A DNA stretch of 64,000 nucleotides. Origin: Sinorhizobium mexicanum (GTDB lineage Bacteria; Pseudomonadota; Alphaproteobacteria; Rhizobiales; Rhizobiaceae). Positions 8,803 through 18,225 of the stretch are shown here, in pieces. How positions within the stretch are numbered: the first letter of the stretch is position 1; the number at the start of each line of letters is the position of its first letter. The DNA lies in NCBI RefSeq assembly GCF_013488225.1, contig NZ_CP041238.1:1141501-1205500 (forward strand), given 5' to 3'. The notes under the pieces are model-generated. The model was not told where the DNA came from and did no database searches. It worked only from the letters and a program-made list of their open reading frames with translations. Both the position numbers and the translations under genes were made by a program.

Positions 8803-9465
8803 GTGGAGACCGACGGGGTCAAGTGGAACTATGACCGATCCGAACTGATTGCGGATGGGATCGTCCACGGCATCGGTCTTGCGGCAGCGCTCTGCGGTGT
8901 CACCGCGCTGATTTTCTACGCAACGCTTTGGAGCACGTCCGGTCAGCTTGCCGCCGCTTGGATTTACGGAGTCGGGCTCGTCACCACCCTTTCGGTATCC
9001 TTCCTCTATAATCTCTTCCCGATCTGCCGGGTGAAGTGGCTTTTGCGTCGGTTCGACCATTCCTCGATCTTTGTGCTGATCGCGGCAACCTATACGCCGT
9101 TTCTCCAGCGCGGCTGGGACAACCCGTTCCTTTCCAGAATGCTGATCGGCATCTGGGCCATCGCCGCGCTGGGGATAGTGATCAAGTGTCTCTTCCCCGG
9201 CCGGTTCGACCGGCTTGCGATCCTGCTCTATCTCGGCATGGGCTGGAGCGGCGTGCTCGCCGCCCGGTCGCTTTTGTCCACGCTGACGGCGACGACATTG
9301 ATCCTGATCCTGATCGGCGGCGTCATTTACTCGACGGGCGTGATCTTCCATGTCTGGGAGCGCTTGCGCTTCCAGAACGCAATCTGGCACGGCTTTGTCG
9401 TTGCAGGTTCGGCGGTGCACTATTCGGCGGTCGTGACTTGCTTCAGCGGCGCAGCGTTGTCCTGA
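8803..9465 (+). CDS. Hemolysin III / YqfA family membrane protein
   Basis: 220 residues with about seven hydrophobic segments, matching the HlyIII/PAQR-like family: YDRSELIADGIVHGIG at the start, LYNLFPICRVKWLLRRFDHSSIFVLIAATYTPF in the middle, and FHVWERLRFQNAIWHGFVVAGSAVHY at the end. The conserved His (RFDHS, IWHGF, AVHY) are the putative metal ligands. These are inner-membrane proteins of uncertain function; the hemolysin name is historical. I choose the GTG at 8803, with GGGGAGG 5 bases upstream, over the weaker start at 8758. Confidence 0.88.
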   Translation: METDGVKWNYDRSELIADGIVHGIGLAAALCGVTALIFYATLWSTSGQLAAAWIYGVGLVTTLSVSFLYNLFPICRVKWLLRRFDHSSIFVLIAATYTPFLQRGWDNPFLSRMLIGIWAIAALGIVIKCLFPGRFDRLAILLYLGMGWSGVLAARSLLSTLTATTLILILIGGVIYSTGVIFHVWERLRFQNAIWHGFVVAGSAVHYSAVVTCFSGAALS

Positions 9466-9484
9466 CCCTCGTCATCCCGCCCGG

Positions 9485-9985
9485 TCATTCTGGCGCGAGC
9501 CGGCAGCCGTCGGACGGCCTCAGCGCTGCGGCCATGCGCGAGATGATCCCGTCGAAACTCGTCAACGGATTCTTGCGATATTGCAGGCGGAAATAGGCGG
9601 CACTTCCGTCGCAAAGGGCGATCGCCCGGGCATAGAATACTTCGTCGTCACGCGCGCCGGAGAAGCTCGCCCAGGCAGGCGTGACGCGCGAGAACAGCAT
9701 CCTCCAATCATCCTGAGTCTCGAGGCCGATGTGGTCGGCCACATCGGTTTCGAAATCGCCATCCAGCGGATGGCTTCCAAACACCGCAAGCGTCGCGCCG
9801 TTGTCGTCCGCATGGAAACTCACGCCGTCGCCTTCGTCGGATGCGTCCTGGCGCAGTTCGAAGCCCGGCGGAATCTCGACCGTGTAGCCGAAGCGAGGAT
9901 TGGCATAGGAGTGCCAGTCGTCCTCCGCAGCTGCAGGGAACGCGAGCCCGGTGAGGAGGGCGAGGGCGAAGAAAGCGCGGCGCAT
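9485..9985 (-). CDS. Secreted hypothetical protein
   Basis: 166 residues with a clear signal peptide ([22 protein letters not shown], probable cleavage after AAA). The mature part begins [20 protein letters not shown], a pattern seen in small periplasmic proteins of unknown role in rhizobia, and holds two Cys (IALCDGS and DGCRL) that could form a disulfide. The start at 9983-9985 has AAGGATG upstream. The frame is open another 125 codons upstream, but that stretch has no signal and reads like non-coding GC-rich sequence. It stands convergent to the hemolysin III gene. Function unknown. Confidence 0.7.
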   Translation of the reverse strand: MRRAFFALALLTGLAFPAAAEDDWHSYANPRFGYTVEIPPGFELRQDASDEGDGVSFHADDNGATLAVFGSHPLDGDFETDVADHIGLETQDDWRMLFSRVTPAWASFSGARDDEVFYARAIALCDGSAAYFRLQYRKNPLTSFDGIISRMAAALRPSDGCRLAPE

Positions 9986-10501
9986 GCGAGCATCCTTTTG
10001 GCTTGCTTCGATCTGCCGCTCCTCGTAGCCCGGCCCCCGAAGCCCTTGCTGTTCCTCGCGGAACAGCCGGAGCGCCACGCGTTCAACACAAAGATGAAAG
10101 CAGCGCTCACGCTCATGGCACTGCTTCCGTGTCGCGCTGTCAATCCTCTTCGAAGGTGTGGCCGTGCCGTTGAGGCGACAACGCAAGCCTACCGCTGGAG
10201 GGTCATCGGAAAACACGGCCGAGACGGCGTCGCGCTCCGCGCAGCGGATCTCAGTCCGCACCATGAAATGCGCGCGATCATATTCTCTGATCACCCGGCC
10301 GTCGATGGGGTCGGTAACGGGATGCTCGGTGCGAAGGTCGCAGGTATCGCGATGCTGCATGATTTGCCTGCGCTTTGCAGTGTATTACTGTCGCGCCACT
10401 CCGATTCGTGCCGATTCACTCTTGAGGCGGAACAGGCCTTATTTTATGTCCGGTAACAATTTGATCGGATGGTCAAAACGGCGAAGGAGCTTGCCAAGAC
10501 G
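9986..10501. other. Intergenic region before the Mrp operon
   Basis: About 515 bases between divergent genes. Apart from the sigma-70-like promoter at 10421-10449, no gene or structured element was recognised. Open frames on both strands here have no ribosome site and no protein-like composition. Confidence 0.5.
10421..10449 (+). promoter_or_regulatory. Candidate sigma-70 promoter of the Mrp operon
   Basis: CTTGAG and TTATGT are separated by exactly 17 bases, close to the rhizobial housekeeping pattern CTTGAC-N17-CTATAT. Initiation near 10457 would place the ATG at 10502 about 45 bases into the message. Confidence 0.45.
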
Positions 10502-12862
10502 ATGGATGTCGCGGCCCTGACATTTCTGGCCCTCGGTCTCCCCTTCGTCGCGGCACTGGTGGCCCCGGTGCTGACGCGATTTCTCGGTCACAATGCCGCC
10601 TGGCTGTTGGCTTTCGCGCCGGCTGCGATCTTCGTGCATTTCCTCCGCTTCGTTCCGGAAATCGCTGACGGCGAAATCGTCACCGGCGGCTATGCCTGGA
10701 TTCCCTCCTTCAACGTCAGCTTCTCCTGGCTGATCGACGGGCTGTCGCTGACGTTCGCACTTTTGATTTCCGGCATCGGGGCGCTGATCGTTCTCTACTC
10801 GGGCGGTTATCTAAAGGGCCATCCGCATCAGGGCCGGTTCCTTTCCTTCATCCTGATGTTCATGGGCTCCATGCAAGGTCTCGTCCTTTCGGACAGTTTC
10901 CTGATGCTCTTCGTCTTCTGGGAGCTGACGTCGATTACCTCCTTCCTGCTGATCGGCTTCGATCACGGCCGCGAGGCCGCACGTCGTGCGGCGCTGCAGG
11001 CATTGGTCGTCACGGGGGGAGGAGGCCTGCTGCTGCTTGCCGGCCTTCTCATCCTCTGGAACGTGAGCGGTATTACCCAGTTATCTTTGCTTCTCTCTTT
11101 CGGCGCCGAACTGAAGGAGAGCCCGTTCTATCTCGCAGTGCTTCTGCTGGTGCTGGGCGGAGCCTTTACCAAGTCTGCACAGTTTCCTTTTCATTTCTGG
11201 CTGCCGAATGCCATGGAGGCGCCGACGCCGGTTTCGGCCTATCTGCATTCGGCGACGATGGTGAAGGCGGGTGTCTACCTGCTGATGCGGCTCAATCCGG
11301 TGCTCGGGGGCACGCCGGAATGGCAGATCCTGCTGCCTTTGTTCGGGGTGGCTACGCTCGTGAGCGGTGCAGCGCTGGCGGTGCGTCAAACCGACCTCAA
11401 GCTGATGCTTGCCTATACTACGATGGCCTCGCTCGGTCTTCTGGTCCTGCTGACAGGCCTCGGTTCGCCGCATGCGATCGAGGCGGCTGCGCTCTATCTC
11501 GTGGCGCACGCGCTCTTCAAGGGCGCCCTGTTCATGGTTGCGGGCATCATCGACCACGAGACGGGCTCGCGCGACCTGACAAGGCTCGGCGGGCTGCGCT
11601 CGGCAATGCCGCTGACGTTCGTGATCGCTCTTGCCGCCGCGCTTTCGATGGCGGGCCTGCCGCCCTTTTTCGGGTTCCTCGCGAAGGAGGAAATCTACGG
11701 TGCGCTTTCCGGTTTCGATGCGCGCTCCATGGCCTTTGCGGCGCTGGCCGTTCTCGGCAACGCCCTGATGTTTGCTGTCGCTTTCGCCATCGCCTTGAAA
11801 CCATTCGTGGGACCGAAAGTGGAGACGCCGAAGCAAGCCCATGAGGCGCCGGTCCTCCTCTGGCTTGGTCCGGCGATCCTGGCACTGAAGGGGCTGTCGA
11901 TCGCGCTGATGTCCGGTCTTGCTCATCGGCTGATTTCTTCACCGATGTCTTCCGCCATTGCCGGCGAACCGCGGACGGTGACGATCTCACTGGTCCCGCA
12001 TATCGGCATGCCGCTACTTCTATCTGCCGCCACCGTGTTGGTCGGTGTCGTCTTTTATGTCAACCTCGATCGCCTTCGCGCAGGCATGGCCGTCGTCCTT
12101 GCTGATATCGGCTGGGGACCGGACCGAGGTTTCGACCAGTTCATCCGAGGGCTTTTGCGGATCGCCGTGGCCGTCACTCGTCGGGTACAGAGCGGCAAGC
12201 TCGACGTCTACATGACCGTCGTCTTCGTGCTGGTCGCGGCGGTCCTGCTTGCAACTCCGGTCCTTTATGGGGAACTGCCGCGCGCGCCGTTCTTCGCGGC
12301 GGATGTTCCGGCGCATGAGCTTGCGATCATGGCCATTGCTGTCGCCGGCCTCGTTGCCGTGGTGCTCGCCGCCGATCGTCTGACTGCGATCGTCTCGCTC
12401 GGCATCCAGGGCTTTGCCGTCGCCGTTATCTTCCTGCTCTATGGCGCGCCGGACCTCTCCTTTACCCAGTTCATGATCGAGACGCTGTCGGTGGTTGTGC
12501 TGGCACTGGTGATGACCCGGCTGAGGCTTTCGCCTTCGGATCACCGGCCGCTGCACCAGAAGGTTCCCGACTCGATGATCGCGCTCGCCTGCGGGCTCGG
12601 TTTCGGCCTCTTTCTGCTGAGAGCCACGGGCACGCCGTTCGACGCAACGCTGACGGATTTCTATAATCTCTATTCGAAGTCGATCGCGCACGGAGCCAAT
12701 GTCGTCAACGTCATCATCGTCGATTTCCGCGGCACGGACACGCTTGGCGAAATCGCCGTGGTGATGACCACCGGTCTCGCCATTCTCTCGCTCGTGCGGC
12801 TGAGGGCGGGCTCGCTCAAGCGCGGCACCGATGAGCGACAGGATGCGGAGGAACGCGCATGA
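10502..12862 (+). CDS. mnhA: Mrp-type cation/proton antiporter subunit A
   Basis: About 786 residues, the usual length of a separate MrpA. It is related to NuoL: a long polytopic membrane protein carrying proton transfer in the Mrp complex that expels Na+ or K+ for protons. Key features are [17 protein letters not shown] (conserved Glu in helix 5), [39 protein letters not shown] split over two helices (conserved Lys), and the C-terminal MrpA-specific helices ending in [15 protein letters not shown]. The ATG at 10502 follows AAGGAG, though 12 bases away; the ATG at 10469 has no ribosome site. It overlaps the next gene by 4 bases. First gene of a seven-gene operon. Confidence 0.93.
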   Translation: MDVAALTFLALGLPFVAALVAPVLTRFLGHNAAWLLAFAPAAIFVHFLRFVPEIADGEIVTGGYAWIPSFNVSFSWLIDGLSLTFALLISGIGALIVLYSGGYLKGHPHQGRFLSFILMFMGSMQGLVLSDSFLMLFVFWELTSITSFLLIGFDHGREAARRAALQALVVTGGGGLLLLAGLLILWNVSGITQLSLLLSFGAELKESPFYLAVLLLVLGGAFTKSAQFPFHFWLPNAMEAPTPVSAYLHSATMVKAGVYLLMRLNPVLGGTPEWQILLPLFGVATLVSGAALAVRQTDLKLMLAYTTMASLGLLVLLTGLGSPHAIEAAALYLVAHALFKGALFMVAGIIDHETGSRDLTRLGGLRSAMPLTFVIALAAALSMAGLPPFFGFLAKEEIYGALSGFDARSMAFAALAVLGNALMFAVAFAIALKPFVGPKVETPKQAHEAPVLLWLGPAILALKGLSIALMSGLAHRLISSPMSSAIAGEPRTVTISLVPHIGMPLLLSAATVLVGVVFYVNLDRLRAGMAVVLADIGWGPDRGFDQFIRGLLRIAVAVTRRVQSGKLDVYMTVVFVLVAAVLLATPVLYGELPRAPFFAADVPAHELAIMAIAVAGLVAVVLAADRLTAIVSLGIQGFAVAVIFLLYGAPDLSFTQFMIETLSVVVLALVMTRLRLSPSDHRPLHQKVPDSMIALACGLGFGLFLLRATGTPFDATLTDFYNLYSKSIAHGANVVNVIIVDFRGTDTLGEIAVVMTTGLAILSLVRLRAGSLKRGTDERQDAEERA

Positions 12863-13278
12863 AATCGGTGATTTTCCGTACGGTCGCACCGTTCCTGACA
12901 AGCCTGATGACGCTGTTCTCGATCTTCGTCCTGTTGCGTGGCCATAACGAACCGGGCGGCGGGTTCATCGGCGGATTGATCGCCGTCTCCGCCCTGGCGA
13001 TCTACGGCATCGCCCACGGCGTCGAGCCGGTAAGGCGCGCGATCTATTTCCATCCGATGGCGATCGCCGGCGCGGGGCTCCTTGCCGCGACGGTTGCGGG
13101 TCTGATTTCGCTGTTTGCGCGTGTGCCGTTCATGACCGGGCTGTGGATCTATCCGTCGCTTTTCGGTGTCGAGATCCCGCTCTCGACTGTCATGCTGTTC
13201 GATACCGGCGTTTATCTTGTGGTTGTCGGAGCGATCAGTTCGGTTGCGCTTTCGCTTGAAGAACGGGGAGGCGAGTGA
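12859..13278 (+). CDS. mnhB: Mrp antiporter subunit B
   Basis: 139 residues with four hydrophobic helices. The motif [19 protein letters not shown] near residue 25 is the MrpB signature, and [23 protein letters not shown] matches the family C-terminal half. It forms part of the Mrp membrane complex. Its ATG overlaps the mnhA stop codon (ATGA), which implies translational coupling. In some rhizobial paralogues A and B are fused; here they are separate, arguing for the mnh/Pha2 type rather than the fused PhaAB type. Confidence 0.93.
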   Translation: MKSVIFRTVAPFLTSLMTLFSIFVLLRGHNEPGGGFIGGLIAVSALAIYGIAHGVEPVRRAIYFHPMAIAGAGLLAATVAGLISLFARVPFMTGLWIYPSLFGVEIPLSTVMLFDTGVYLVVVGAISSVALSLEERGGE

Positions 13279-13655
13279 TGGAGGCTTGGTTTGCGTTGCT
13301 CGTGGGCATCTTCTTCACTGTCGCGGTCTACCTGATGCTGTCGAAGTTCATCATCCGCGTGCTCCTCGGCGTGGCGGTTCTCGGCAATGCCGTCAACCTC
13401 TTGATCTTCACCGGGGGGCGGCTGACGCGCGACGTGCCACCGGTCATCGCCGGCGGTGCAGACGCGCTGGGCGGCCCGGCCGCCAATGCGTTGCCGCAGG
13501 CGCTGATACTGACCGCGATCGTCATTTCCTTTTCCTTCTTCGCCTTCCTCTTGGTTCTCGCATGGCGCGCCTATGAGGATCTGTCGACCGACAACACCGA
13601 CGAGATGCGTGTGGCGGAGCCGATGAAGGAACCGATGCCGCCGCTTGGATATTGA
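13278..13655 (+). CDS. mnhC: Mrp antiporter subunit C
   Basis: 125 residues, three helices, related to NuoK. The segment VYLMLSKFIIRVLLGVAVLGNAVNLLIF is typical of MrpC, as is the DPLPQALILTAIVI-like region, here NALPQALILTAIVISFSFFAFLL. The ATG at 13278 overlaps the mnhB stop (TGATG); a GTG one codon earlier is also possible. It is a small membrane subunit of the antiporter complex. Confidence 0.93.
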   Translation: MEAWFALLVGIFFTVAVYLMLSKFIIRVLLGVAVLGNAVNLLIFTGGRLTRDVPPVIAGGADALGGPAANALPQALILTAIVISFSFFAFLLVLAWRAYEDLSTDNTDEMRVAEPMKEPMPPLGY

Positions 13656-13662
13656 TCGACCC

Positions 13663-15222
13663 ATGGCTGTCCCGACCCCTTCCTCCGTCGATCTTTCCGC
13701 CGCGCTCGTTCTCGGCCCGACGACCGGTGCCGATTGGCTGGTGATCCTGCCGGTCGCCTGGTGCTTCACCATCGGCGCGGTTCTGGTCATGTTGCGCCGC
13801 TCGGTCGGGCTTCACCCGATCATCGCGGTTGCAGGCCTCGCAGGACTTGTCCTCATCGACGCGCTGTTGCTCGGACATGTGGCAGCCAAGGGGCCGGTGA
13901 CTATGGTCATGGGGCGTTGGTTGCCACCCTTCGGCATCGCCTTCACGGTCGATCTGACCGGAGCGCTCTTTGCTCTGGTCGCGGCAATCGTTGCCCTCGC
14001 TGGCGGCATCTTCTCGCTCGCCGATATCAACGACAGCGGCCGGCGCTACGGCTTCTATCCGTTCCTGATGCTGCTGATGGCGGGCGTCTCCGGCGCTTTC
14101 CTGACCGGGGACATATTTAACCTCTACGTCTGGTTCGAAGTTCTGCTGATCTCCTCTTTCGGTCTTCTGGTTCTCGGCTCCGAGCCCGAGCAGATCGACG
14201 GCACGGTGAAGTATGGCTTCCTGAATCTCGTGGCAACGACGCTGTTCCTGGTCGCGACGGGCTATCTTTATGCCGTGTTCGGCACGCTGAACATGGCCGA
14301 CATCGCCCGCAAGGCGGAAGGTTTGCGGGGCAGCGCGCCGTTGATGACGCTGACTGCGCTCTATGTGCTGGCATTCGGCATGAAGGCCGCGGCCTTCCCT
14401 GTGAATTTCTGGCTGCCGGCCTCCTACCACACCCCGCGCGTCGTCGTGTCGGCGCTTTTTGCCGGTCTGCTCACCAAGGTCGGTATCTACGCTCTGATCC
14501 GCGTGATGGTCATGCTTTTCCCAGTTGAACGAGAGGAACTGAGCTTCGTCATGGCGCTTGCGGGGGCGTTGACGATGATTGTCGGTGTTCTCGGCGCGCT
14601 GGCGCAGACCGACTTCCGCCGCATCCTTGGCTATCTCGTGGTTTCAGGGATCGGGTCGATGCTCGCGGGGATCGCTGTCGGTGGTCCTGGCGGTATCGGC
14701 GGCGCGATCTTCTATGCGCTCCATTCGATGCTGGTGATGACCGGCCTCTATTTCGCCGCCGGAATCGCCGCGCGGCTCGGCGGGGACTCTTCCATCGCGA
14801 CCGTCTCGGGCCTCTACCGCAAGAACGTGGGATTTGCCGCGCTGACCTTGATGTTGTGCTTTGCTGTCTCCGGGCTGCCGCCCTTTTCCGGCTTCTGGCC
14901 GAAGGTCATGCTCGTAAAGGCGGCGCTCGACATCGGTGCCTGGTGGCTTGCGGCGGCACTCCTTCTTGCCGGCTTCTGCACGGTGATTGTGACCGGCCGT
15001 CTGTTCCTGCTTGCCTATTGGCGCGACGAGCCCGGTGCGGCCGCCGAGACCGTGCGGCTGCCGCCGGCCGTATTGGCGCCGCTTACGGCCCTTTCCCTCC
15101 TCACACTCGGGATCGGCCTCTATCCGGAGCCGCTGCTGGCGACGATCCAGAGTGCGGCCGCCGGACTAGCGGAGCCGTCGGCGTACCTGAACTCGGTCTT
15201 TCCCGTGGGAGGCCTGAGATGA
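13663..15222 (+). CDS. mnhD: Mrp antiporter subunit D
   Basis: About 519 residues, NuoM/N-like, with roughly 14 helices. Conserved features include DIFNLYVWFEVLLISSFGLL (helix with the key Glu), GMKAAAFPVNFWLPASYH (key Lys) and LLTKVGIYALIRV. It carries proton translocation with MrpA. The ATG at 13663 is 8 bases after the mnhC stop; a TTG six codons earlier is in frame but less likely. The gene overlaps mnhE by 4 bases. Confidence 0.93.
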   Translation: MAVPTPSSVDLSAALVLGPTTGADWLVILPVAWCFTIGAVLVMLRRSVGLHPIIAVAGLAGLVLIDALLLGHVAAKGPVTMVMGRWLPPFGIAFTVDLTGALFALVAAIVALAGGIFSLADINDSGRRYGFYPFLMLLMAGVSGAFLTGDIFNLYVWFEVLLISSFGLLVLGSEPEQIDGTVKYGFLNLVATTLFLVATGYLYAVFGTLNMADIARKAEGLRGSAPLMTLTALYVLAFGMKAAAFPVNFWLPASYHTPRVVVSALFAGLLTKVGIYALIRVMVMLFPVEREELSFVMALAGALTMIVGVLGALAQTDFRRILGYLVVSGIGSMLAGIAVGGPGGIGGAIFYALHSMLVMTGLYFAAGIAARLGGDSSIATVSGLYRKNVGFAALTLMLCFAVSGLPPFSGFWPKVMLVKAALDIGAWWLAAALLLAGFCTVIVTGRLFLLAYWRDEPGAAAETVRLPPAVLAPLTALSLLTLGIGLYPEPLLATIQSAAAGLAEPSAYLNSVFPVGGLR

Positions 15223-15710
15223 AGTTCCCTGGGATGAAGTTCCTTGTGATCAACCTGATCTTCACCGTCATCTGGGGCGCTATCAGTTCGAGCTTCACCC
15301 TCGCAAATCTCGTGCTCGGCTTTCTGGTCAGCGCGCTGTCGCTTGCGCTTATCCGGCGTGAACTGCGGCCAGTGACCTACCCGATACGGCCTCTGCGCAT
15401 GTTGCTTCTCCTGCTGCTCTTCTTCAAGGAGCTCGCCGTTTCCGCGACCAAGGTCGCCATTCTCGTCATGCAGCCGAAGATGGTGCTGAAGCCCGGCATC
15501 TTTGCCTACCCGCTGACGCTCAAGAGCGATTTCGAGATCACCCTGCTCGCCAATCTCATCACTCTGACGCCGGGGACCCTTTCGGTCGACGTCTCCGACG
15601 ATCGCAAGACCCTTTATGTCCATGCGCTCGAATGCGCCGATCCGGGCACACTTCGACAGGACATCGCGCGCGGCTTCGAACGCCGAATCCGGGAGGCCTT
15701 TGGATCGTGA
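15219..15710 (+). CDS. mnhE: Mrp antiporter subunit E
   Basis: 163 residues with two or three N-terminal helices and a soluble C-terminal domain. Motifs are [24 protein letters not shown], and [29 protein letters not shown], which is the MrpE signature. The ATG at 15219 overlaps the mnhD stop and has GGGAGG 6 bases upstream; a second in-frame ATG lies five codons later. Needed for assembly or activity of the Mrp complex in studied bacteria. Confidence 0.92.
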   Translation: MKFPGMKFLVINLIFTVIWGAISSSFTLANLVLGFLVSALSLALIRRELRPVTYPIRPLRMLLLLLLFFKELAVSATKVAILVMQPKMVLKPGIFAYPLTLKSDFEITLLANLITLTPGTLSVDVSDDRKTLYVHALECADPGTLRQDIARGFERRIREAFGS

Positions 15711-16084
15711 TGGCTGAGACCGTACTTTCCGCAGCGATCGGCTTCGCGCTGGTGCTCCTCTCCGCCGCGCTGTTGATGACGGTGCTGCGCATCATCCGGG
15801 GGCCCACTTTGCCGGACCGCGTCCTCGGGCTCGATATGCTGGTGGCGATCGCGATCGGCTTTATTGCCGTGATCGCCATCAAGACAGGCTTCAACCTGTA
15901 CATAGACATTGCCATCGCTTTGGGCCTGGTCGGCTTTCTCGCCACCGTGGCCTTCGCGCGTTTCATCCTGGCGCGCGGCCTGGCGCCGGAACAGTCCGCC
16001 GTGGCCGCGTCCACCAAAAAGACACCCCCGAAGCGCGGCAAGGCCGCCCCGGCGGCGCGCCGCAAACGCCGAGGAGCACGTTGA
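15710..16084 (+). CDS. mnhF: Mrp antiporter subunit F
   Basis: 124 residues with three helices. [19 protein letters not shown] is the MrpF signature. The C-terminal 30 residues after the last helix form an unusually basic tail rich in Lys, Arg, Ala and Pro ([19 protein letters not shown]), which would lie in the cytoplasm. The ATG at 15710 shares its A with the mnhE stop; a GTG one codon upstream is an alternative. Confidence 0.92.
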   Translation: MAETVLSAAIGFALVLLSAALLMTVLRIIRGPTLPDRVLGLDMLVAIAIGFIAVIAIKTGFNLYIDIAIALGLVGFLATVAFARFILARGLAPEQSAVAASTKKTPPKRGKAAPAARRKRRGAR

Positions 16085-16443
16085 TGGAAGCGCAAGCCAA
16101 TGCCGCAATCACGCTTGTCGTCGCGTTGATCGTCCTTGTCGGCGCTTTATTCTCGCTGCTGGCCGCTTTGGGAATCGTTCGGTTTCCCGACCTTTACACG
16201 CGGATGCATGCGGCCTCGAAAGCGGGAACGATCGGCTCCGGCCTCTTGCTTCTGGCTGCGGGGTTGCATTCCCTTGACGGTGCAATTCTCGTGCGTGCGC
16301 TTGCCGGCTTTGTTTTCTTCATTCTGACGGCGCCGATCTCTGCCCATCTTCTGGCCAAAGCCGCGCACCAGGCGGGTTACAGGTTGACGAAACTGTCGGT
16401 AATAGATCAGCTTCCACAAAAGGAAGAGCCACGTCGGCTTTGA
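16084..16443 (+). CDS. mnhG: Mrp antiporter subunit G
   Basis: 119 residues with three helices and the MrpG signature [22 protein letters not shown]. It completes the seven-subunit set A to G. The ATG at 16084 overlaps the mnhF stop (TGATG). It is the last gene of the operon; no intrinsic terminator with a T-tract was seen after it. Confidence 0.93.
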   Translation: MEAQANAAITLVVALIVLVGALFSLLAALGIVRFPDLYTRMHAASKAGTIGSGLLLLAAGLHSLDGAILVRALAGFVFFILTAPISAHLLAKAAHQAGYRLTKLSVIDQLPQKEEPRRL

Positions 16444-16849
16444 TCGACGCCGTTTCTGTCTTTGTATTTCCGAACAAATCCGCGTGCGGTCACAATTTTA
16501 GCATTTTGGAATAAAGTTGCTGCTGTTCGATAAAATTATGTTTGGACTTTTCGGCGATCAATGTTAATGCAGTAAATGCAAAGTGTCGTCATGGAAAATA
16601 CTTTGAACTGAAATTCCAGCTTGAGTTGTGAATATTATCCGTTGCTTTGAGGTGTCGATTGTCCTGATGCCTTGGTGGCGGGTTTCGCTATCCCAATTCG
16701 AGCCTTGATGTTGCGGCGGAACCTTGGTCCTCGCCGTACAGTTATCGGTCAATTCCAAGGCAGCGGGCGCTGTTCGGCGGCATTTTCGCGAATTCCTCCC
16801 TCTGAAACGCTGTTTCAGATTTGTTGCTGGATTCCGATAGGAGAAAGAA
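16444..16849. other. AT-rich regulatory region upstream of mucR
   Basis: About 400 bases with a marked AT-rich block at about 16490-16640, in contrast to the GC-rich genes on both sides. MucR/Ros proteins bind AT-rich DNA with T-A steps and MucR is known to repress its own gene, so this is the likely autoregulatory zone. No gene is supported here. Confidence 0.55.
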
Positions 16850-17281
16850 ATGACAGAAACCACGCCCGGCGCGAGCCATGAACTCCTGGTTGAGTTGACG
16901 GCGGAAATCGTTGCCGCCTATGTAAGCAACCACGTGGTTCCGGTTGCCGAGCTTCCGACGCTCATAGCCGATGTTCACTCGGCGCTCAACAACACGACGG
17001 CTCCTGCACCGGTGGTGGTTCCGGTCGAGAAGCCGAAACCCGCCGTTTCGGTGCGCAAGTCGGTTCAGGATGACCAGATCACCTGCCTTGAATGCGGTGG
17101 CACGTTCAAGTCGCTGAAGCGCCACCTGATGACCCATCACAATCTTTCGCCTGAAGAGTATCGCGAAAAGTGGGATCTGCCTGCGGACTACCCGATGGTT
17201 GCGCCCGCCTATGCGGAAGCCCGCTCGCGTCTCGCCAAGGAGATGGGCCTCGGACAGCGTCGCAAGCGCCGCGGGAAGTAA
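16850..17281 (+). CDS. mucR: MucR/Ros family transcriptional regulator
   Basis: 143 residues. The N-terminal part ([19 protein letters not shown]) is the oligomerisation domain; the C-terminal half holds the prokaryotic zinc finger [19 protein letters not shown], with ligands Cys-x2-Cys...His...His, followed by [13 protein letters not shown]. The basic tail RRKRRGK contacts DNA. In Sinorhizobium, MucR switches between succinoglycan and galactoglucan synthesis, represses motility and affects symbiosis. The ATG at 16850 follows GGAGAAAGAA. A long AT-rich leader precedes it and an intrinsic terminator follows. Confidence 0.96.
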   Translation: MTETTPGASHELLVELTAEIVAAYVSNHVVPVAELPTLIADVHSALNNTTAPAPVVVPVEKPKPAVSVRKSVQDDQITCLECGGTFKSLKRHLMTHHNLSPEEYREKWDLPADYPMVAPAYAEARSRLAKEMGLGQRRKRRGK

Positions 17282-17351
17282 TCCCGTTCGCCGCTTGGCC
17301 CAGGCAGGCCGAGCGCGGACGAGTGCGCGCAGCGTTTCGTCCTGGAAAGAG

Positions 17352-17384
17352 GGTCGGGCCAAGCGCCCGGCCTTGTTCGTTTTT
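17352..17384 (+). terminator. Rho-independent terminator of mucR
   Basis: An 8-bp GC-rich stem (GGTCGGGC with GCCCGGCC, one G-U pair), a 5-base loop, then TTGTTCGTTTTT. It lies 70 bases beyond the mucR stop. Confidence 0.7.
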
Positions 17385-17410
17385 GCCACAAGGTTCCCAA
17401 TCGTGGCGAA

Positions 17411-17502
17411 CTACGGCGCCGCGCGTCTCATCAGGCGCGTAAAGGACGTCATAGCACTTTGAAGTGCTGCATGTTTTTTCATTAAATCGGCAACATGCAG
17501 TA
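17411..17502 (+). repeat. RIME-like intergenic repeat
   Basis: Resembles other copies in this window, here on the plus strand: a CTAC...GCGCGTCT hairpin half, then AGCACTTTGAAGTGCTGCATG, an A/T-rich centre, and ACATGCAGTA. It lies between convergent mucR and sufE. Rhizobium-specific intergenic mosaic elements are known from Sinorhizobium; membership is inferred from similarity among the copies seen here. Confidence 0.6.
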
Positions 17503-17509
17503 GGGGGCC

Positions 17510-17932
17510 TCAGGCCGCCAGCCGGACTTCTGCCTCGTTCTTGATCCGCCGGACCATGGAGCGCAGGCCATTGGCGCGCTGTGACGACAGATGCTCGATG
17601 AGGCCGATCTTGCCGAAGACGTCGAGGGCGTCGAGCTGCGCGATTTCCGAAGCGTGCTTACCGGAATAGAGGGCGAGAACGATCGCCACGAGACCACGGA
17701 CGATGTGGGCGTCGGATTCCCCTTCGAAGGTCAGGACGGGGTTCTCCGGATCACCGGTCGTGTGAGTCACAAGCCAGACCTGGCTTGCACAGCCCTGAAC
17801 CTTGTTCTCGCTGGTTCGCAAGGCCTCCGGCATCTCCGGCAAACTCTTGCCCAGCTCGATCACGTAGCGGTAGCGATCCTCCCACTCGTCCAGAAAGGAA
17901 AAGTCGTCAATGATCTGCTCAAGTGAAGCCAT
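17510..17932 (-). CDS. sufE: SufE family cysteine desulfurase sulfur acceptor
   Basis: 140 residues. SufE accepts persulfide from the SufS desulfurase and stimulates iron-sulfur cluster assembly in the cytoplasm. The acceptor is Cys48 in VQGCASQVW, the family active-site motif. The flanking SLPEMPEALRTSENKV and LYSGKHASEIAQLDALDVFGKIGL fit the SufE fold. The ATG at 17930-17932 has only a weak ribosome site. It stands apart from any suf operon, as is common in rhizobia. Convergent with mucR across a repeat. Confidence 0.93.
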   Translation of the reverse strand: MASLEQIIDDFSFLDEWEDRYRYVIELGKSLPEMPEALRTSENKVQGCASQVWLVTHTTGDPENPVLTFEGESDAHIVRGLVAIVLALYSGKHASEIAQLDALDVFGKIGLIEHLSSQRANGLRSMVRRIKNEAEVRLAA

Positions 17933-18225
17933 GGCCCGTCCGATTCTCAGCGCCGTTTCGCGGTTGGCTACCGCCGCGCGATAGCTCTTGCCTGTCCCGA
18001 CCCCGCTTTCTTGCCGTCATCGGGATCTCATCCTTTCATATAGGAGATGCGGACGGCAATGAGAACAGCCGATATCCATTTGGGCCGAAACATCGTCGTG
18101 ACTCTCGTCCCATTCCGTCCATAAAAGAATACCGCGAAGGATGGATATCCTCGCGGTGGCCGAAACGGAACGGCTAATCAGGCAGTTGGTGAGGACGACC
18201 GCAGTCCGGCCAGAACAGCCAGTCG

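Noticed and set aside
10061..10084. GGAAC-N15-CGTT
   Set aside because: Spacing is one base short of the accepted range and no gene start lies within a sensible distance.
9986..10360. In-frame upstream extension of the secreted protein gene
   Set aside because: It would bury a clear signal peptide in the middle of the protein and has no ribosome site.
10461..10476. TTGAT...TCAA near the Mrp operon start, resembling a FixK box
   Set aside because: The half-sites are not spaced by four bases, so the symmetry is wrong.
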